From Pyxidicoccus fallax (GTDB lineage Bacteria > Myxococcota > Myxococcia > Myxococcales > Myxococcaceae), in assembly GCF_012933655.1 (NCBI RefSeq), contig NZ_JABBJJ010000100.1, positions 1 through 36,296 on the forward strand: a DNA stretch of 36,296 bases. The letters are read 5' to 3'. Positions 8,152-16,472 of this stretch are shown piece after piece. The first letter of the stretch is position 1; the number at the start of each line of letters is the position of its first letter. The notes beneath the pieces were generated by a model that searched no databases, was not told the origin of the DNA, and was given only the letters and a program-made list of their open reading frames with translations. The position numbers and the translations under genes were made by a program.

Positions 8152-8185
8152 GAAGGGCTCGGAATCGCAAGGTTCCGGGCCCTTC
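8152..8185 (+). terminator. Intrinsic-type terminator behind the tRNA fragment
   Basis: GAAGGGCTCGGAA (8152-8164) pairs with TTCCGGGCCCTTC (8173-8185) over 13 positions with one G-U pair and an 8-base loop, followed by GTCTTT. It lies five bases after the encoded CCA, as expected for the terminator of the original tRNA gene. Confidence 0.65.
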
Positions 8186-8230
8186 GTCTTTCCAGCGCCC
8201 GGAAAGCCGCGTTGCCCTCGCGGCACATCG

Positions 8231-8423
8231 ATGGAGAAGGACGAGTGGCTTCGAGAGGCGCTCCTCGGCGTGCTCGATGTGCTCATTACTCCTTCGAGTC
8301 CAGCCGACAGGCGTTCCGAATGGCAGGCAGACAAGCGGCCAATGCTCTGCTTGATGCGGCTGAGCTCGTGCCCTGAGCTACGCCACGAAGATCCTCGATG
8401 AGACCCAGGACAAGGGAGACTGA
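8231..8423 (+). pseudogene. Decayed small gene with two frameshifts
   Basis: Three pieces in three successive frames each look like natural protein. They are MEKDEWLREALLGVLDVLI (from 8231), YSFESSRQAFRMAGRQAANA and onward to ELVP (8287-8373), and ALSYATKILDETQDKGD (8370-8420), which ends in TGA at 8421. The last piece stops three bases before the start of the next gene and carries its ribosome binding site, as in a normal gene pair. The simplest reading is a small gene of about 64 codons disrupted by two small indels. I do not recognise the family. Alternatively, the pieces are chance frames. Confidence 0.35.
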
Positions 8424-8426
8424 ATC

Positions 8427-8690
8427 GTGCCCACCCTCAGGTTCACCGCGCGCATCCGCAATGGTGGGAGTGCCCCCCTCGGGCTCCAGGTAGAGCCCTG
8501 GGGCGAGTACTACCGAATCGAACCGGGCGCCTTCGCCGACATCCAGGCGGAGGGGCCCGGGCTCGACGCAGGCGAGGGCTCGGGCCTCCTGAAGATCGAG
8601 CACGCTCCCGAGCTCGTCACCGTCTACGCGTGGAGTGGCGCGATGTTCACGGTGGTTGGCGCCGAACCGGCCCCCTGGCCGGAGAAGTAG
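8427..8690 (+). CDS. Small protein of unknown function
   Basis: The 87-residue protein starts at GTG 8427, with AAGGGAG about seven bases upstream. It begins MPTLRFTARIRNGGSAPLGL and is predicted to be beta-rich and acidic, with aromatic residues (WGEYYRI, VYAWSGAMF). There is no signal peptide or membrane segment. It follows the decayed gene at 8231-8423 after only three bases, which suggests that they once formed an operon. I do not recognise a family; codon use fits the high-GC host. Confidence 0.6.
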   Translation: MPTLRFTARIRNGGSAPLGLQVEPWGEYYRIEPGAFADIQAEGPGLDAGEGSGLLKIEHAPELVTVYAWSGAMFTVVGAEPAPWPEK

Positions 8691-8787
8691 CGGCCGCGCC
8701 TGACGCGGTCTCCTGCCCCAGTCCCACCCTTCCGGAGCCGGGAAGCCGGTTGGCGGGGGCAGGCTCTTCGCCTATAGCTCGCTGCCC

Positions 8788-9606
8788 ATGAGTCGCAGGA
8801 TGAACTTCAGGGGCCGCTGGGTCCTCGTCACGGGTGCCTCGTCCGGCCTGGGTCTGGAGATGGCGCGGGTGCTGGCGCGCGAGCATGGCGCCAACATCCT
8901 CGCGGTGGCGCGGCGCGAGGACCGGCTGCTGGCGCTCCGGGACGAGCTGGCGCCGAAGTACGGCGTGCAGGTGGTGCCCCTCATCGCGGACCTGTCCCAG
9001 CCTGGCGAGCCCCAGCGCCTCTTCGAGGCCGCCGTCGCCGGACGCGACGTGTACGGCGTCATCCTCAACGCGGGCGTCACCTTCTTCGGACACGCGCTGG
9101 AGCAGTCCCCCGAGGACTTCCAGAAGATGCTCGCCACCAACGTCTCCAGCCTCGTCGAGCTGTCGCGCCTGTTCACAGGCCACCTGTCCGCGCGCGGCAC
9201 GCCCGGCGGCATCATGCTCGTGTCCAGCATGGCCGGCCTGTCCCCCCTGCCCTACCAGACGGCGTACGCGGCCACGAAGGCGTTCGTCATCAGCTACGGC
9301 CGCGGCCTGGCGTTCGAGCTGCGCAAGACGGGTGTGTCCGTGACGGTGTTCGCCCCCGGCGGCATCGCCACGGAGATGCTGGAGCTGTCCGGCCTGTCGC
9401 GGGGGTTCAAGGCGGGGGACCTGGGCATCATGGCCGCGGACACGTGCGCCCGGCTGGCGGTGGATGCCTTCGCCCGCCGCCGCGAGCTGTACGTGCCCGG
9501 CGCCCTCAACCGCTTCCTCGCCCTGGCCATGAAGGTGCTGCCCCAGGGCTTCATGATTGCCCGCTCCGCCGGCGTCTACGAGGGCAGCCTCAAGCCCCGC
9601 CCCTGA
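8788..9606 (+). CDS. Short-chain dehydrogenase/reductase (classical SDR)
   Basis: The 272-residue protein has the complete SDR signature: nucleotide-binding TGASSGLG (15-22), the structural NAG (94-96), catalytic Ser147 in LVSSMAG, and the YxxxK pair Tyr160/Lys164 in TAYAATK. It should be an NAD(P)(H)-dependent cytosolic oxidoreductase; the substrate cannot be told. The start is ATG 8788 or, four codons later, ATG 8800. No Shine-Dalgarno is seen before either, while TATAGC lies shortly upstream of 8788, so a leaderless transcript is possible. The lipoate-type gene follows after 12 bases on the same strand, and the two are probably co-transcribed. Confidence 0.9.
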   Translation: MSRRMNFRGRWVLVTGASSGLGLEMARVLAREHGANILAVARREDRLLALRDELAPKYGVQVVPLIADLSQPGEPQRLFEAAVAGRDVYGVILNAGVTFFGHALEQSPEDFQKMLATNVSSLVELSRLFTGHLSARGTPGGIMLVSSMAGLSPLPYQTAYAATKAFVISYGRGLAFELRKTGVSVTVFAPGGIATEMLELSGLSRGFKAGDLGIMAADTCARLAVDAFARRRELYVPGALNRFLALAMKVLPQGFMIARSAGVYEGSLKPRP

Positions 9607-9618
9607 CGAGGATGCCCC

Positions 9619-10443
9619 ATGTCCCCCTCCGAACCGTCCACCCCGTCCCGCGCCTGGAACCTGCTGGAGCCCCTCGAGGAAGCACCGGGGGCCTGGCAGA
9701 TGGCCTTGGACGAGGCGCTGCTGGACGAGGCCAGCGCGAGGGAGGACTTCGTCCCCACCCTGCGCCTCTATGTCTTCCAGCCGGGCTGCCTCAGCCTGGG
9801 GCGCACGCAGGCGTATGACAGCGTGGACGCCGCCGCGGCGCGCGAGCGGGGACTCGAGCTGGTGCGGCGGGTGACGGGCGGCTCGGGCGTGCTGCACCAC
9901 GGAGAGCTGACGTACAGCTTCGTGGCCCGCGTGGCGCCGCCCTTCACCGACAGCATCGAGCAGAACTACACGCTGCTGTCGGAGGCCATCTCCACGGGGC
10001 TGGCACGGCGCTTCGGGGTACGCGCGGAGCTGGAGCCCTCGCGGCCCGAGCGCTCGCTGGCGAGCGGCGCGTGCTTCCTGACGCCAGCCCTGAAGGAGCT
10101 GAAGGTGAGCGGGCGCAAGCTCGTAGGCAGCGCGCAGCGGCGGCAGCGCGGCGCCTTCCTGCAGCACGGCGCGCTCCCGCTGTCGACGGACTACGCGCTA
10201 CACGCCCGGCTCTTCGGCCTGCCACCCGAGCGGCTCCGCGCGGCGATGATGGACCTGACGGAGGCGGCGGACCGAGAGGTGAGCCACGCCGACGCCGCCG
10301 AGGCGCTGAAGCAGGGCTTCGTGGAGCGCCTCGGGACGCACTGGACCTCCGTCACGCTGGCTCCACACGTGCGCACCCGGGCGGAGACGCTCGTCGCCGA
10401 GCGCTACGGCCGCGAGGACTGGACGCGCGACGCCGTCTGCTGA
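9619..10443 (+). CDS. Lipoate-protein ligase A / LipM-like octanoyltransferase family protein
   Basis: The 274-residue cytosolic enzyme belongs to the BPL/LPL fold. The N-terminal part has LSLGRTQ and RRVTGGSGVLHHGELTYS (about 83-100), the ligand-binding loop of lipoate ligases. Next come Cys152 in GACF and Lys167 in SGRKLVGSAQ. The Lys is the conserved lipoyl/octanoyl-binding residue. A Cys in this position is characteristic of LipM-type octanoyl-ACP:protein transferases, which go through a thioester. Either role attaches a lipoyl precursor to E2 or GcvH proteins. No lipoyl synthase or dehydrogenase complex gene is nearby. It starts 12 bases after the SDR stop and is probably in the same transcript. 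Ligase versus transferase is undecided. Confidence 0.85.
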   Translation: MSPSEPSTPSRAWNLLEPLEEAPGAWQMALDEALLDEASAREDFVPTLRLYVFQPGCLSLGRTQAYDSVDAAAARERGLELVRRVTGGSGVLHHGELTYSFVARVAPPFTDSIEQNYTLLSEAISTGLARRFGVRAELEPSRPERSLASGACFLTPALKELKVSGRKLVGSAQRRQRGAFLQHGALPLSTDYALHARLFGLPPERLRAAMMDLTEAADREVSHADAAEALKQGFVERLGTHWTSVTLAPHVRTRAETLVAERYGREDWTRDAVC

Positions 10444-10525
10444 GGGATTTCGCACAGCGAAAGGCCTCGGCTCCCTCGGACGTGACTGGACGCGCGTCAC
10501 CCGGCGCGCTTCACTCCGCGCCCTC

Positions 10526-11434
10526 ATGCCCAAGGTCCAAGCGAACGGAATCGAGCTGTTCTACGACGAGCACGGGGACCCGAGCGCACCGCCGCTGCTG
10601 CTGGTGATGGGGCTCGGGATGCAGCTGCTTGGCTGGGACGAGCGCTTCGTCCGGCTCCTCGCCGGGCGCGGCTTCCGGGTCATTCGCTTCGACAACCGGG
10701 ATACGGGCCTGTCCACGCACCTGGATGGCGTGCGCTCGCACCTCAAGGAGGTCATGGACGGAGACCCGTCCCAGGCCCCCTACCGGCTGTCGGACATGGC
10801 GCGGGACGCCGTGGGGCTGATGGACGCGCTGGGCATCGACTCGGCCCATGTCGTGGGCGCCTCCATGGGCGGGATGATTGTCCAGACGCTCGCCATCGAG
10901 CACCCACGCCGCGTGCGCAGCCTCTGCTCCATCATGAGCACCACCGGCGCCCGGAACGTGGGCGGCGCCACGCGCGAGGCCATGGCCATCCTCATGGCCC
11001 CACCCGGCACGGACCGGGAGAGCGTCCTCGCCCGGGCCGTTGTCACCCACTCCGTCATCGGCTCCAAGGCGTACCCCGTGGGCGAGGAGGTGGTTCGCGC
11101 CAGAGCCGCTGCCGCCTTCGACCGCGCCTTCTACCCGGAGGGCTTCGCCCGCCAGCTCGCCGCCATCCGCGCGGGGCCGGACCGCACTCCGGCTCTGCGC
11201 ACGGTGTCCGTCCCCACGCTGGTCATCCACGGTGAGGACGACACGCTGGTGCTGCCCTCTGGAGGCGACGCCACCGCCGCCGCCGTTCCCGGCGCGATGC
11301 TCCTGCGCCTGCCCGGGATGGCGCACGACTTCCCCGAGCCCCTCTGGCCCCGCATCGTGGACGCCATCGCGGAGAACGCCGTCGGCGCGGAGCGGGCCCG
11401 GGCTCAGAGCGCGGGCGCGGAGAAGAAGTTGTAG
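10526..11434 (+). CDS. Alpha/beta hydrolase
   Basis: The 302-residue protein has the alpha/beta hydrolase fold. An oxyanion-hole strand LLLVMGLGMQ is followed by FDNRDTGLS. The nucleophile elbow GASMGG has Ser113, the acid is probably Asp238 or Asp239 in HGEDDTLV, and the catalytic base is His267 in GMAHDFP. No signal peptide is seen, so it should act in the cytosol. The NRDTGLST context is usual for the large group of esterase/haloalkane-dehalogenase-like hydrolases and does not give the substrate. The gene end overlaps the convergent gene at 11404 by 31 bases. Confidence 0.88.
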   Translation: MPKVQANGIELFYDEHGDPSAPPLLLVMGLGMQLLGWDERFVRLLAGRGFRVIRFDNRDTGLSTHLDGVRSHLKEVMDGDPSQAPYRLSDMARDAVGLMDALGIDSAHVVGASMGGMIVQTLAIEHPRRVRSLCSIMSTTGARNVGGATREAMAILMAPPGTDRESVLARAVVTHSVIGSKAYPVGEEVVRARAAAAFDRAFYPEGFARQLAAIRAGPDRTPALRTVSVPTLVIHGEDDTLVLPSGGDATAAAVPGAMLLRLPGMAHDFPEPLWPRIVDAIAENAVGAERARAQSAGAEKKL

Positions 11435-12183
11435 AGCGCGACGAAGCCCACCCACGCCCCGAAGAGGGCGAACAGCAACCCGGCGATGGCGGTGCCCTTC
11501 CGCAGCAGGGGCTCCCCCGTCACCGGGTCCTTGCGTCGCAGGAGGCTCACCCACAGCGGCACGCTCACCAGCATGAGCGGAGGGATACAGGGACTCAGGA
11601 TGGAGAGCCCGAGCGCCACGTACGCAAGGCGCTTGTCCAGGTAGCGTCGCAAGCTCTTCTCCAGGGCGGCGGGCGACACCTCCTCCCGGAAGAAGAGCCG
11701 GTTGCGCGTGCTGAGCCGGGCCAGCAGCAACGGCACGGCCAGCATGAGCATCACCCCGAAGGCGACGGCGACGTCGCGCCCCTGAGACGCCCCGAGGAGC
11801 GTCACGCCCCCGGTCAACACCGGCACGGCGAAGATGCCGAGCCGCATCGGCTTCCAGCCCCACCAGTACAACCCACAGGCCACGCCCGACACCGCGCCCA
11901 GGAGGGCATTGGCCACCTCTCCCTGGCCGCGCGACACGTAGAGCACGGTCGGCACCAGGTACCAGACTCCGAGGAGCCCCAGCGCCCACGCCCACCCGTC
12001 GCGCCGGCCCCAGACCCGCTTGCGGTAGGCCTCCGGGCCGCGCGCGGCGCAGGGCTGACAGAGCCGCCCGCCCTCAGCCGCGCAGATGAACGTTCCACAG
12101 CGCTCGCACGTGCCGGTCGCGGGAGCTTCGACATGGGTGGCGCACAGCGACGAGACGGCGGCGGGATTCATTCGAGACGCCAT
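11404..12183 (-). CDS. Multi-pass membrane protein with N-terminal zinc-finger-like motif
   Basis: The 259-residue protein starts at ATG 12183, with GACGAGG eight bases upstream; the open frame extends back to 12276 without support. The N-terminus has a B-box-like cluster of Cys and His: Cys14, His17, Cys26, Cys29, Cys34, Cys42 and Cys45. The last four fit a treble-clef or B-box zinc site. From residue 63 several hydrophobic segments follow (about six), ending in a final helix near FALFGAWVGFVALYNFF. Proteins with this layout are common and uncharacterised in myxobacteria. It converges with the alpha/beta hydrolase gene and overlaps its last 31 bases. Confidence 0.75.
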   Translation of the reverse strand: MASRMNPAAVSSLCATHVEAPATGTCERCGTFICAAEGGRLCQPCAARGPEAYRKRVWGRRDGWAWALGLLGVWYLVPTVLYVSRGQGEVANALLGAVSGVACGLYWWGWKPMRLGIFAVPVLTGGVTLLGASQGRDVAVAFGVMLMLAVPLLLARLSTRNRLFFREEVSPAALEKSLRRYLDKRLAYVALGLSILSPCIPPLMLVSVPLWVSLLRRKDPVTGEPLLRKGTAIAGLLFALFGAWVGFVALYNFFSAPAL

Positions 12184-12264
12184 GATGCGGGCCTCGTCGT
12201 CGCGGGAACCAGCGACCGGGGGTTTCAGTCCGGAGTCCGAGACCACCCCTCCATGTCGTGACGC

Positions 12265-12305
12265 CTGCCTGCCCACCCCCGCGCGAAACTCACGAGGGCG
12301 GGCAG
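12265..12305 (-). terminator. Hairpin after the metalloprotease gene
   Basis: CTGCCTGCCC (12265-12274) pairs with GGGCGGGCAG (12296-12305) over ten positions, with one G-U wobble in one strand and a 21-base loop. It starts eight bases beyond the stop of the protease gene, and there is no T tract. It separates that gene from the membrane protein gene downstream. Confidence 0.4.
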
Positions 12306-12312
12306 CCTCACG

Positions 12313-14586
12313 TCAGAGGAAGTATGGCGAGATGACCGCGTCGATGCGGCGGGCGAGGTCGTCGGTCGCCATCAGCTCGTTGCCCGTCAACAGCGGCAGC
12401 GACGCCACCAGCTCCGCGTGCGCCTCCCGGAGGATGGAGAGCGCCTCATAGCTCTGGAGCTTCTTGAGCACGTCCACCGCCACGCGGCGCGACTGCGGGC
12501 CGCGCACTCCGTCCACGTTGAGCAGCACCGCGCGGAGATGCTGGAGGATGGCCGGCGTCAGCAGCGCGTCCGCCTGCGGGTCGCGCGAGAAGATTCCCCG
12601 CGCCGGAGCCGCGTCCAGATACAGCCGCTGGAGGACACGCCGGGCCGCGGCATCCGCCACCAGCCCGTACGCGGGCGAGGACGCGAGCACCTCGGGAGGA
12701 ATCGGCGCGCGCACGCCCTCGGTGGCGATGTTCCACGCGTCGAGCTTCGTCTGGCTGTTCTTCCCCGAGCGCACGAACTGGAGCACCGCATTCAGCGTGA
12801 AGTCGTCCGGCGGCGCCCCCTGCCCCGCGAGCGCGCTCGCCAGCCGGGCCCTGTACTGAGCGCCGTACCAGAGACGGAGCGGGTCGCTCTTCGCGTCGAG
12901 CTGGCCGCACTCCGGATCCACCGCGAGGTGGGTGTCCGTGCAGAAGGGCTGCGTGGGCTCCTGGGAGGACATCCCGTACAGGTAGCGGATGGCCGCCACG
13001 TCATACGGGCCCGGCCGGTCCACGTAGACGTGCTCCTGGTGCTCGACGTAGTCCATCACCGACGTCGACGGGAAGCTGAGCGAGCCCTTGAAGTTGTGCT
13101 GCAGGCCGAGCGAGTGCCCCACCTCGTGCATGATGATAAAGGCGATGGCCCGCTCCACCTTCTCCTTCTTCGTCAGCGCCGGCACGCCCGTGAGCGAGGA
13201 GACGGGCGCCAGCGCCGGCGCGACATACGCCTCGCCCGGCGGGAACAGGTTGCACAGGCTCGAGGCCTCCTCGTCGTTCCACGTCAGCCGGTAGGAGAGC
13301 GGCGCGGCCGCCGGAGTCGCGACCATCGCTGGCGGCGCCGTGTCGTCGCCGTAGATGCTGATGAACCACTCGAACATGTTGACGTCCATGTAGACGGTGG
13401 CGTTGCGAATCTCGCCCGTGTTCGGGTTGGAGCGCAGCGTCGCGGCCCCACCGCCGTAGGACTTGTCCGGGTCGATGATGATGTAGTTCAGCTCCTGGTC
13501 ACCGAAGGACTCGCCCGGCCGGGCGGGACGGGTGGTGAAGACCGGGAAGCCGAAGGTCTCGTTCCACACCTCCACGCCCCGCCGCACCGCGCCCGTGACG
13601 TCGTAGTCCTTGAAGCGCGGGTCCTGCTGGAGCCGGGGCAGTGACTCCGACAACACCCAGGGGATGGGCCGCATCCCGGGGCGGATGTTCCACTTGCGCG
13701 CGTACTGCCGCAGCGCCCCGCCGGAGTTGGGGATGCGCGCCACGGGACTGGCGAAGTAGTACTCCTGGGACGGCATCGGCAGGGGCACGAACCCCTCCCC
13801 TTCCTGGTAGCGGCGGAAGGCGACACTCATCGTCCCGGAGGAACGGAACGGATGCCGCTCCACCGCCTGGTCCGGCGTCGGCGCGGGGCCGAGCGCGTTC
13901 GTGTAGCCAGTGAAGAGCTGCTCATACGAGACGCCGTCGCTCAGCACGCGGGCGCGCTGCGCGAAGGACAGCTCCACCTCGAAGCGGCGCCCGGTGACGC
14001 TCACCTCGCGCTCGTCCACCACGCCGAAGCGGTTGAGGCCGGCGGCCGGGTCGAAGAGGACGTACTCGCTCGCGCGGGGGTGCGCGTTGAACCGGGCGTC
14101 GTCCGTCACCACGGGGTAGGCCTCGACGAGCACCTCCGGGTCGAACATGTCGCTGCGCGTCTTCCGGTCGTCCGTGTCGAAGACGTACAGCTTTCCGTTC
14201 TGCACCCGGAAGGACACCACGCGCATGCCGATCTGCTTCGTGGCGCCGCGCAGCAGGTCCGCCGGGAAGTGCGCCATCAGCAGCGTCTCCATGAACCAGC
14301 GCTCGCCCAGCTCGCCGCGACGGATGGCCAGGTAGAACGTGTCGGAGCCGTTGCCATGGAGCGCCGACACGGCCTGCCCCAGGCCCTCCTTCACTCGCTG
14401 CTGCTCCTCGGCGCCCACCGCGCGTGGAACGACGACGAAGGGCCCCTCGAGCGCGATGGGCGCGGGGGCAGAGACCTCCGGTGGCGTGGGGAGTGGAGGC
14501 TCCGAGCCGCAGCCGGTTCCCAGCATGGCCAGGAACGACAGCGCCGCCAGCAGCCCCCCTCGGGCGGAGTTGTACGCGTTCGACAT
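12313..14586 (-). CDS. Zinc-dependent metalloprotease, lipoprotein (metzincin type)
   Basis: The 757-residue protein starts at ATG 14586 with GGAGA upstream. A lipoprotein signal ends in LGTGC (Cys26), so the enzyme is predicted to be lipid-anchored on the outside of the inner membrane or in the outer membrane. The zinc site HEVGHSLGLQH (His487, Glu488, His491, His497) is the extended HExxHxxGxxH metzincin motif. A Met-turn-like SVMDY follows at about residue 509. The long region before it resembles the DUF5117/DUF5118-type N-terminal parts of large bacterial zinc proteases. The tail (about 650-757) is helical. It probably has a role in protein degradation outside the cell, in keeping with a predatory lifestyle (inference). 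The family name is from memory; the catalytic motif is certain. Confidence 0.88.
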   Translation of the reverse strand: MSNAYNSARGGLLAALSFLAMLGTGCGSEPPLPTPPEVSAPAPIALEGPFVVVPRAVGAEEQQRVKEGLGQAVSALHGNGSDTFYLAIRRGELGERWFMETLLMAHFPADLLRGATKQIGMRVVSFRVQNGKLYVFDTDDRKTRSDMFDPEVLVEAYPVVTDDARFNAHPRASEYVLFDPAAGLNRFGVVDEREVSVTGRRFEVELSFAQRARVLSDGVSYEQLFTGYTNALGPAPTPDQAVERHPFRSSGTMSVAFRRYQEGEGFVPLPMPSQEYYFASPVARIPNSGGALRQYARKWNIRPGMRPIPWVLSESLPRLQQDPRFKDYDVTGAVRRGVEVWNETFGFPVFTTRPARPGESFGDQELNYIIIDPDKSYGGGAATLRSNPNTGEIRNATVYMDVNMFEWFISIYGDDTAPPAMVATPAAAPLSYRLTWNDEEASSLCNLFPPGEAYVAPALAPVSSLTGVPALTKKEKVERAIAFIIMHEVGHSLGLQHNFKGSLSFPSTSVMDYVEHQEHVYVDRPGPYDVAAIRYLYGMSSQEPTQPFCTDTHLAVDPECGQLDAKSDPLRLWYGAQYRARLASALAGQGAPPDDFTLNAVLQFVRSGKNSQTKLDAWNIATEGVRAPIPPEVLASSPAYGLVADAAARRVLQRLYLDAAPARGIFSRDPQADALLTPAILQHLRAVLLNVDGVRGPQSRRVAVDVLKKLQSYEALSILREAHAELVASLPLLTGNELMATDDLARRIDAVISPYFL

Positions 14587-14758
14587 GGTGTCTCTCCAGA
14601 CTTCGGGTCGTCGCCACGGCCAGGGCGCGCATCGCCCACCGGCTCGCGGCAAACGGCCCCAACGAGGAGGCCCATGCCGGATATCGAAGTCATTTCCGGC
14701 GCAATCGTCCGCGCGCGGAAAACACCGCGAAATGCGACCTCAATTCATGGCCGCCGTT

Positions 14759-16327
14759 TCAGCGGCTCGCGCCGAGCTTCTGGAGCATCTCCACCGCGTG
14801 GGTGTTCTTCGGGTCCAGCTCCAGCGACTTCTTGTAGCTGGCGATGGCCTCCTGCGTCCGGCCCGCCTTGAAGTACGCCTCGCCGAGGCTGTCGTGCGCG
14901 TTGGCGTCGTCGGGGAAGAACTCGACGTTCGCCTTCAGCAGCGTCACGGCGTCCTCCAGGTTGCCCGCGATCAGCTGTCCGTAGCCGAGGCTGTTCAGCA
15001 ACTGCGGCGGCAGCCCCCGCTCCGGGTTGCGACTCCGCATCGCCTGGATGAAGGAGAGGGCCGCGTCCGCGCCCTTGCGCCGCACCAGCAGGTCCACCGC
15101 CATCAGCGGTGAGTCCAGGCGGTGGTGGAAGGACTTCCAGCCATACTCGGCGGCGATGCTCGCGGCCACCCGCTCGAAGAGCAGGGGCCCGTTGTCCCCG
15201 TTGGCCATCATCACCACGCCGCTCCCCGAGTCGGCGAACGCAATCAGCGTGGACGTGAAGCCCTCGTTCACCCCGCCGTGGCCGAATCGGTCGCTCCCCT
15301 CCTCCAGCTGGAACCCGAGCCCGAAGCCGTCGGCCTGCTTCGTGAGCATCTGCTTCGCCATGCCCGGCGACAGCACGCCCTTCGCCTTGCCCGCCTTCAG
15401 CCTCGACACTTCGATGGCGAAGCGCGCCAGGTCGGACGGCGTCGTCCACAGGCCGGCCGCCGCCATCTCCGGGTAGACGTGCCACCGTCCGTCCACGCTC
15501 TTCCCACTCGCATGGGTGGCCGTCGCGGCCCGGGACGCGAGCGCCTCGGGCAGCGGCTGCTCGAACGTGCTGTCCTTCATGCCCAGCGGCGCCAGCACGG
15601 CCTCCCGCATGATTCGCGGGAACGGCTTCTGGAGCTGGTCCGTCATCATCGACTGCACGATGGTGAAACCACCGCCGCTATACCGAACCTCCGAGCCAGG
15701 AACGAGGTCGACGCGGACGGAATCCGTGTTTGCGGGCTTCACGCCGTCGAGCACCTGTTGGGTGGTCGGTCGCGGCGCGTTCACGCCGTACCCCGGAAAG
15801 CCGTGCACCGTCGTGCCCGCCGTGTGGCTGAGCAACCGGCGCAGCGTCACCTTCTGTTCCTTCGTGAACGTGTTGTCCGGCAGCTTCCAGGAGACCAACT
15901 TGTCGTTGATGTTCGAGTCGAGTGTCCACTTGCCTTCCTCTACGTAGCGCAGCGCCGCCAGCGCCGTGACCGGCTTGCTGATGGAGGCTGCCTGGAACAG
16001 GGTGTCGACCGTGACGGGCTCCGTGCCCCCGGCCTGCTTCACGCCATGGCCCTTTGCCCAGACGAGCGCGTGCTTGTCGAATACGGCGATGCTCAGCCCC
16101 GGAATCCTGTACAGCTCCATCCACTCCTGGAGCGACAGACGAACGGGCTCCTCACCGGGAATCGCGGCCGGCGCGAGGCCTGCTTCCACGCGCGCCACGC
16201 GGGCCGACTCGGAGGGACGGGCCACCCACTGCGTGACGGGTTTCCGGGATTCCGCGGCGGCGGGCAGCGCGAGCCCCACGCAGCCCACGAAGGCAATGAC
16301 CGTGAAGCGGAGAAGCGGCTGACGCAT
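14759..16327 (-). CDS. Serine beta-lactamase-family hydrolase with C-terminal TPR repeats
   Basis: The 522-residue protein has a cleavable signal peptide (AALPAAAES-type end near residue 25), so it is exported. Residues 60-385 are a class C beta-lactamase/DD-peptidase fold: SISK with Ser115 and Lys118, Tyr216-Ser-Gly in place of Y-x-N, and HGG at 350-352. The tail (about 415-520) holds tetratricopeptide repeats, with the clear units LGEAYFKAGRTQEAIASYKK and a partial one before it. Enzymes of this group are mostly esterases or peptidases, not antibiotic resistance enzymes. It is divergent from another member of the same family at 16473, with 145 bases between them, so the pair may share regulation. 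Confidence 0.88.
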   Translation of the reverse strand: MRQPLLRFTVIAFVGCVGLALPAAAESRKPVTQWVARPSESARVARVEAGLAPAAIPGEEPVRLSLQEWMELYRIPGLSIAVFDKHALVWAKGHGVKQAGGTEPVTVDTLFQAASISKPVTALAALRYVEEGKWTLDSNINDKLVSWKLPDNTFTKEQKVTLRRLLSHTAGTTVHGFPGYGVNAPRPTTQQVLDGVKPANTDSVRVDLVPGSEVRYSGGGFTIVQSMMTDQLQKPFPRIMREAVLAPLGMKDSTFEQPLPEALASRAATATHASGKSVDGRWHVYPEMAAAGLWTTPSDLARFAIEVSRLKAGKAKGVLSPGMAKQMLTKQADGFGLGFQLEEGSDRFGHGGVNEGFTSTLIAFADSGSGVVMMANGDNGPLLFERVAASIAAEYGWKSFHHRLDSPLMAVDLLVRRKGADAALSFIQAMRSRNPERGLPPQLLNSLGYGQLIAGNLEDAVTLLKANVEFFPDDANAHDSLGEAYFKAGRTQEAIASYKKSLELDPKNTHAVEMLQKLGASR

Positions 16328-16472
16328 TGCATGCTCCTGAGAGGGGACGCTCGGCGGGGCAGGACAACGGCCCGGCCACCCTACGAAGTCCGCACCGGCA
16401 AAGGGCCACGGGCCACCAATCTCTTCGTCATCGTTCTGTCATGGCCCCGGCGCGGTAGGCTTCCGGGTCACG
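16328..16472. promoter_or_regulatory. Divergent promoter region between two hydrolase genes
   Basis: The 145 bases separate two divergently transcribed serine hydrolase genes and must hold both promoters. Before the plus-strand gene, TAGGCT lies about 11 bases upstream of the ATG with no Shine-Dalgarno, so that transcript could be leaderless. I could not place a clear -35/-10 pair for either gene. Confidence 0.4.
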
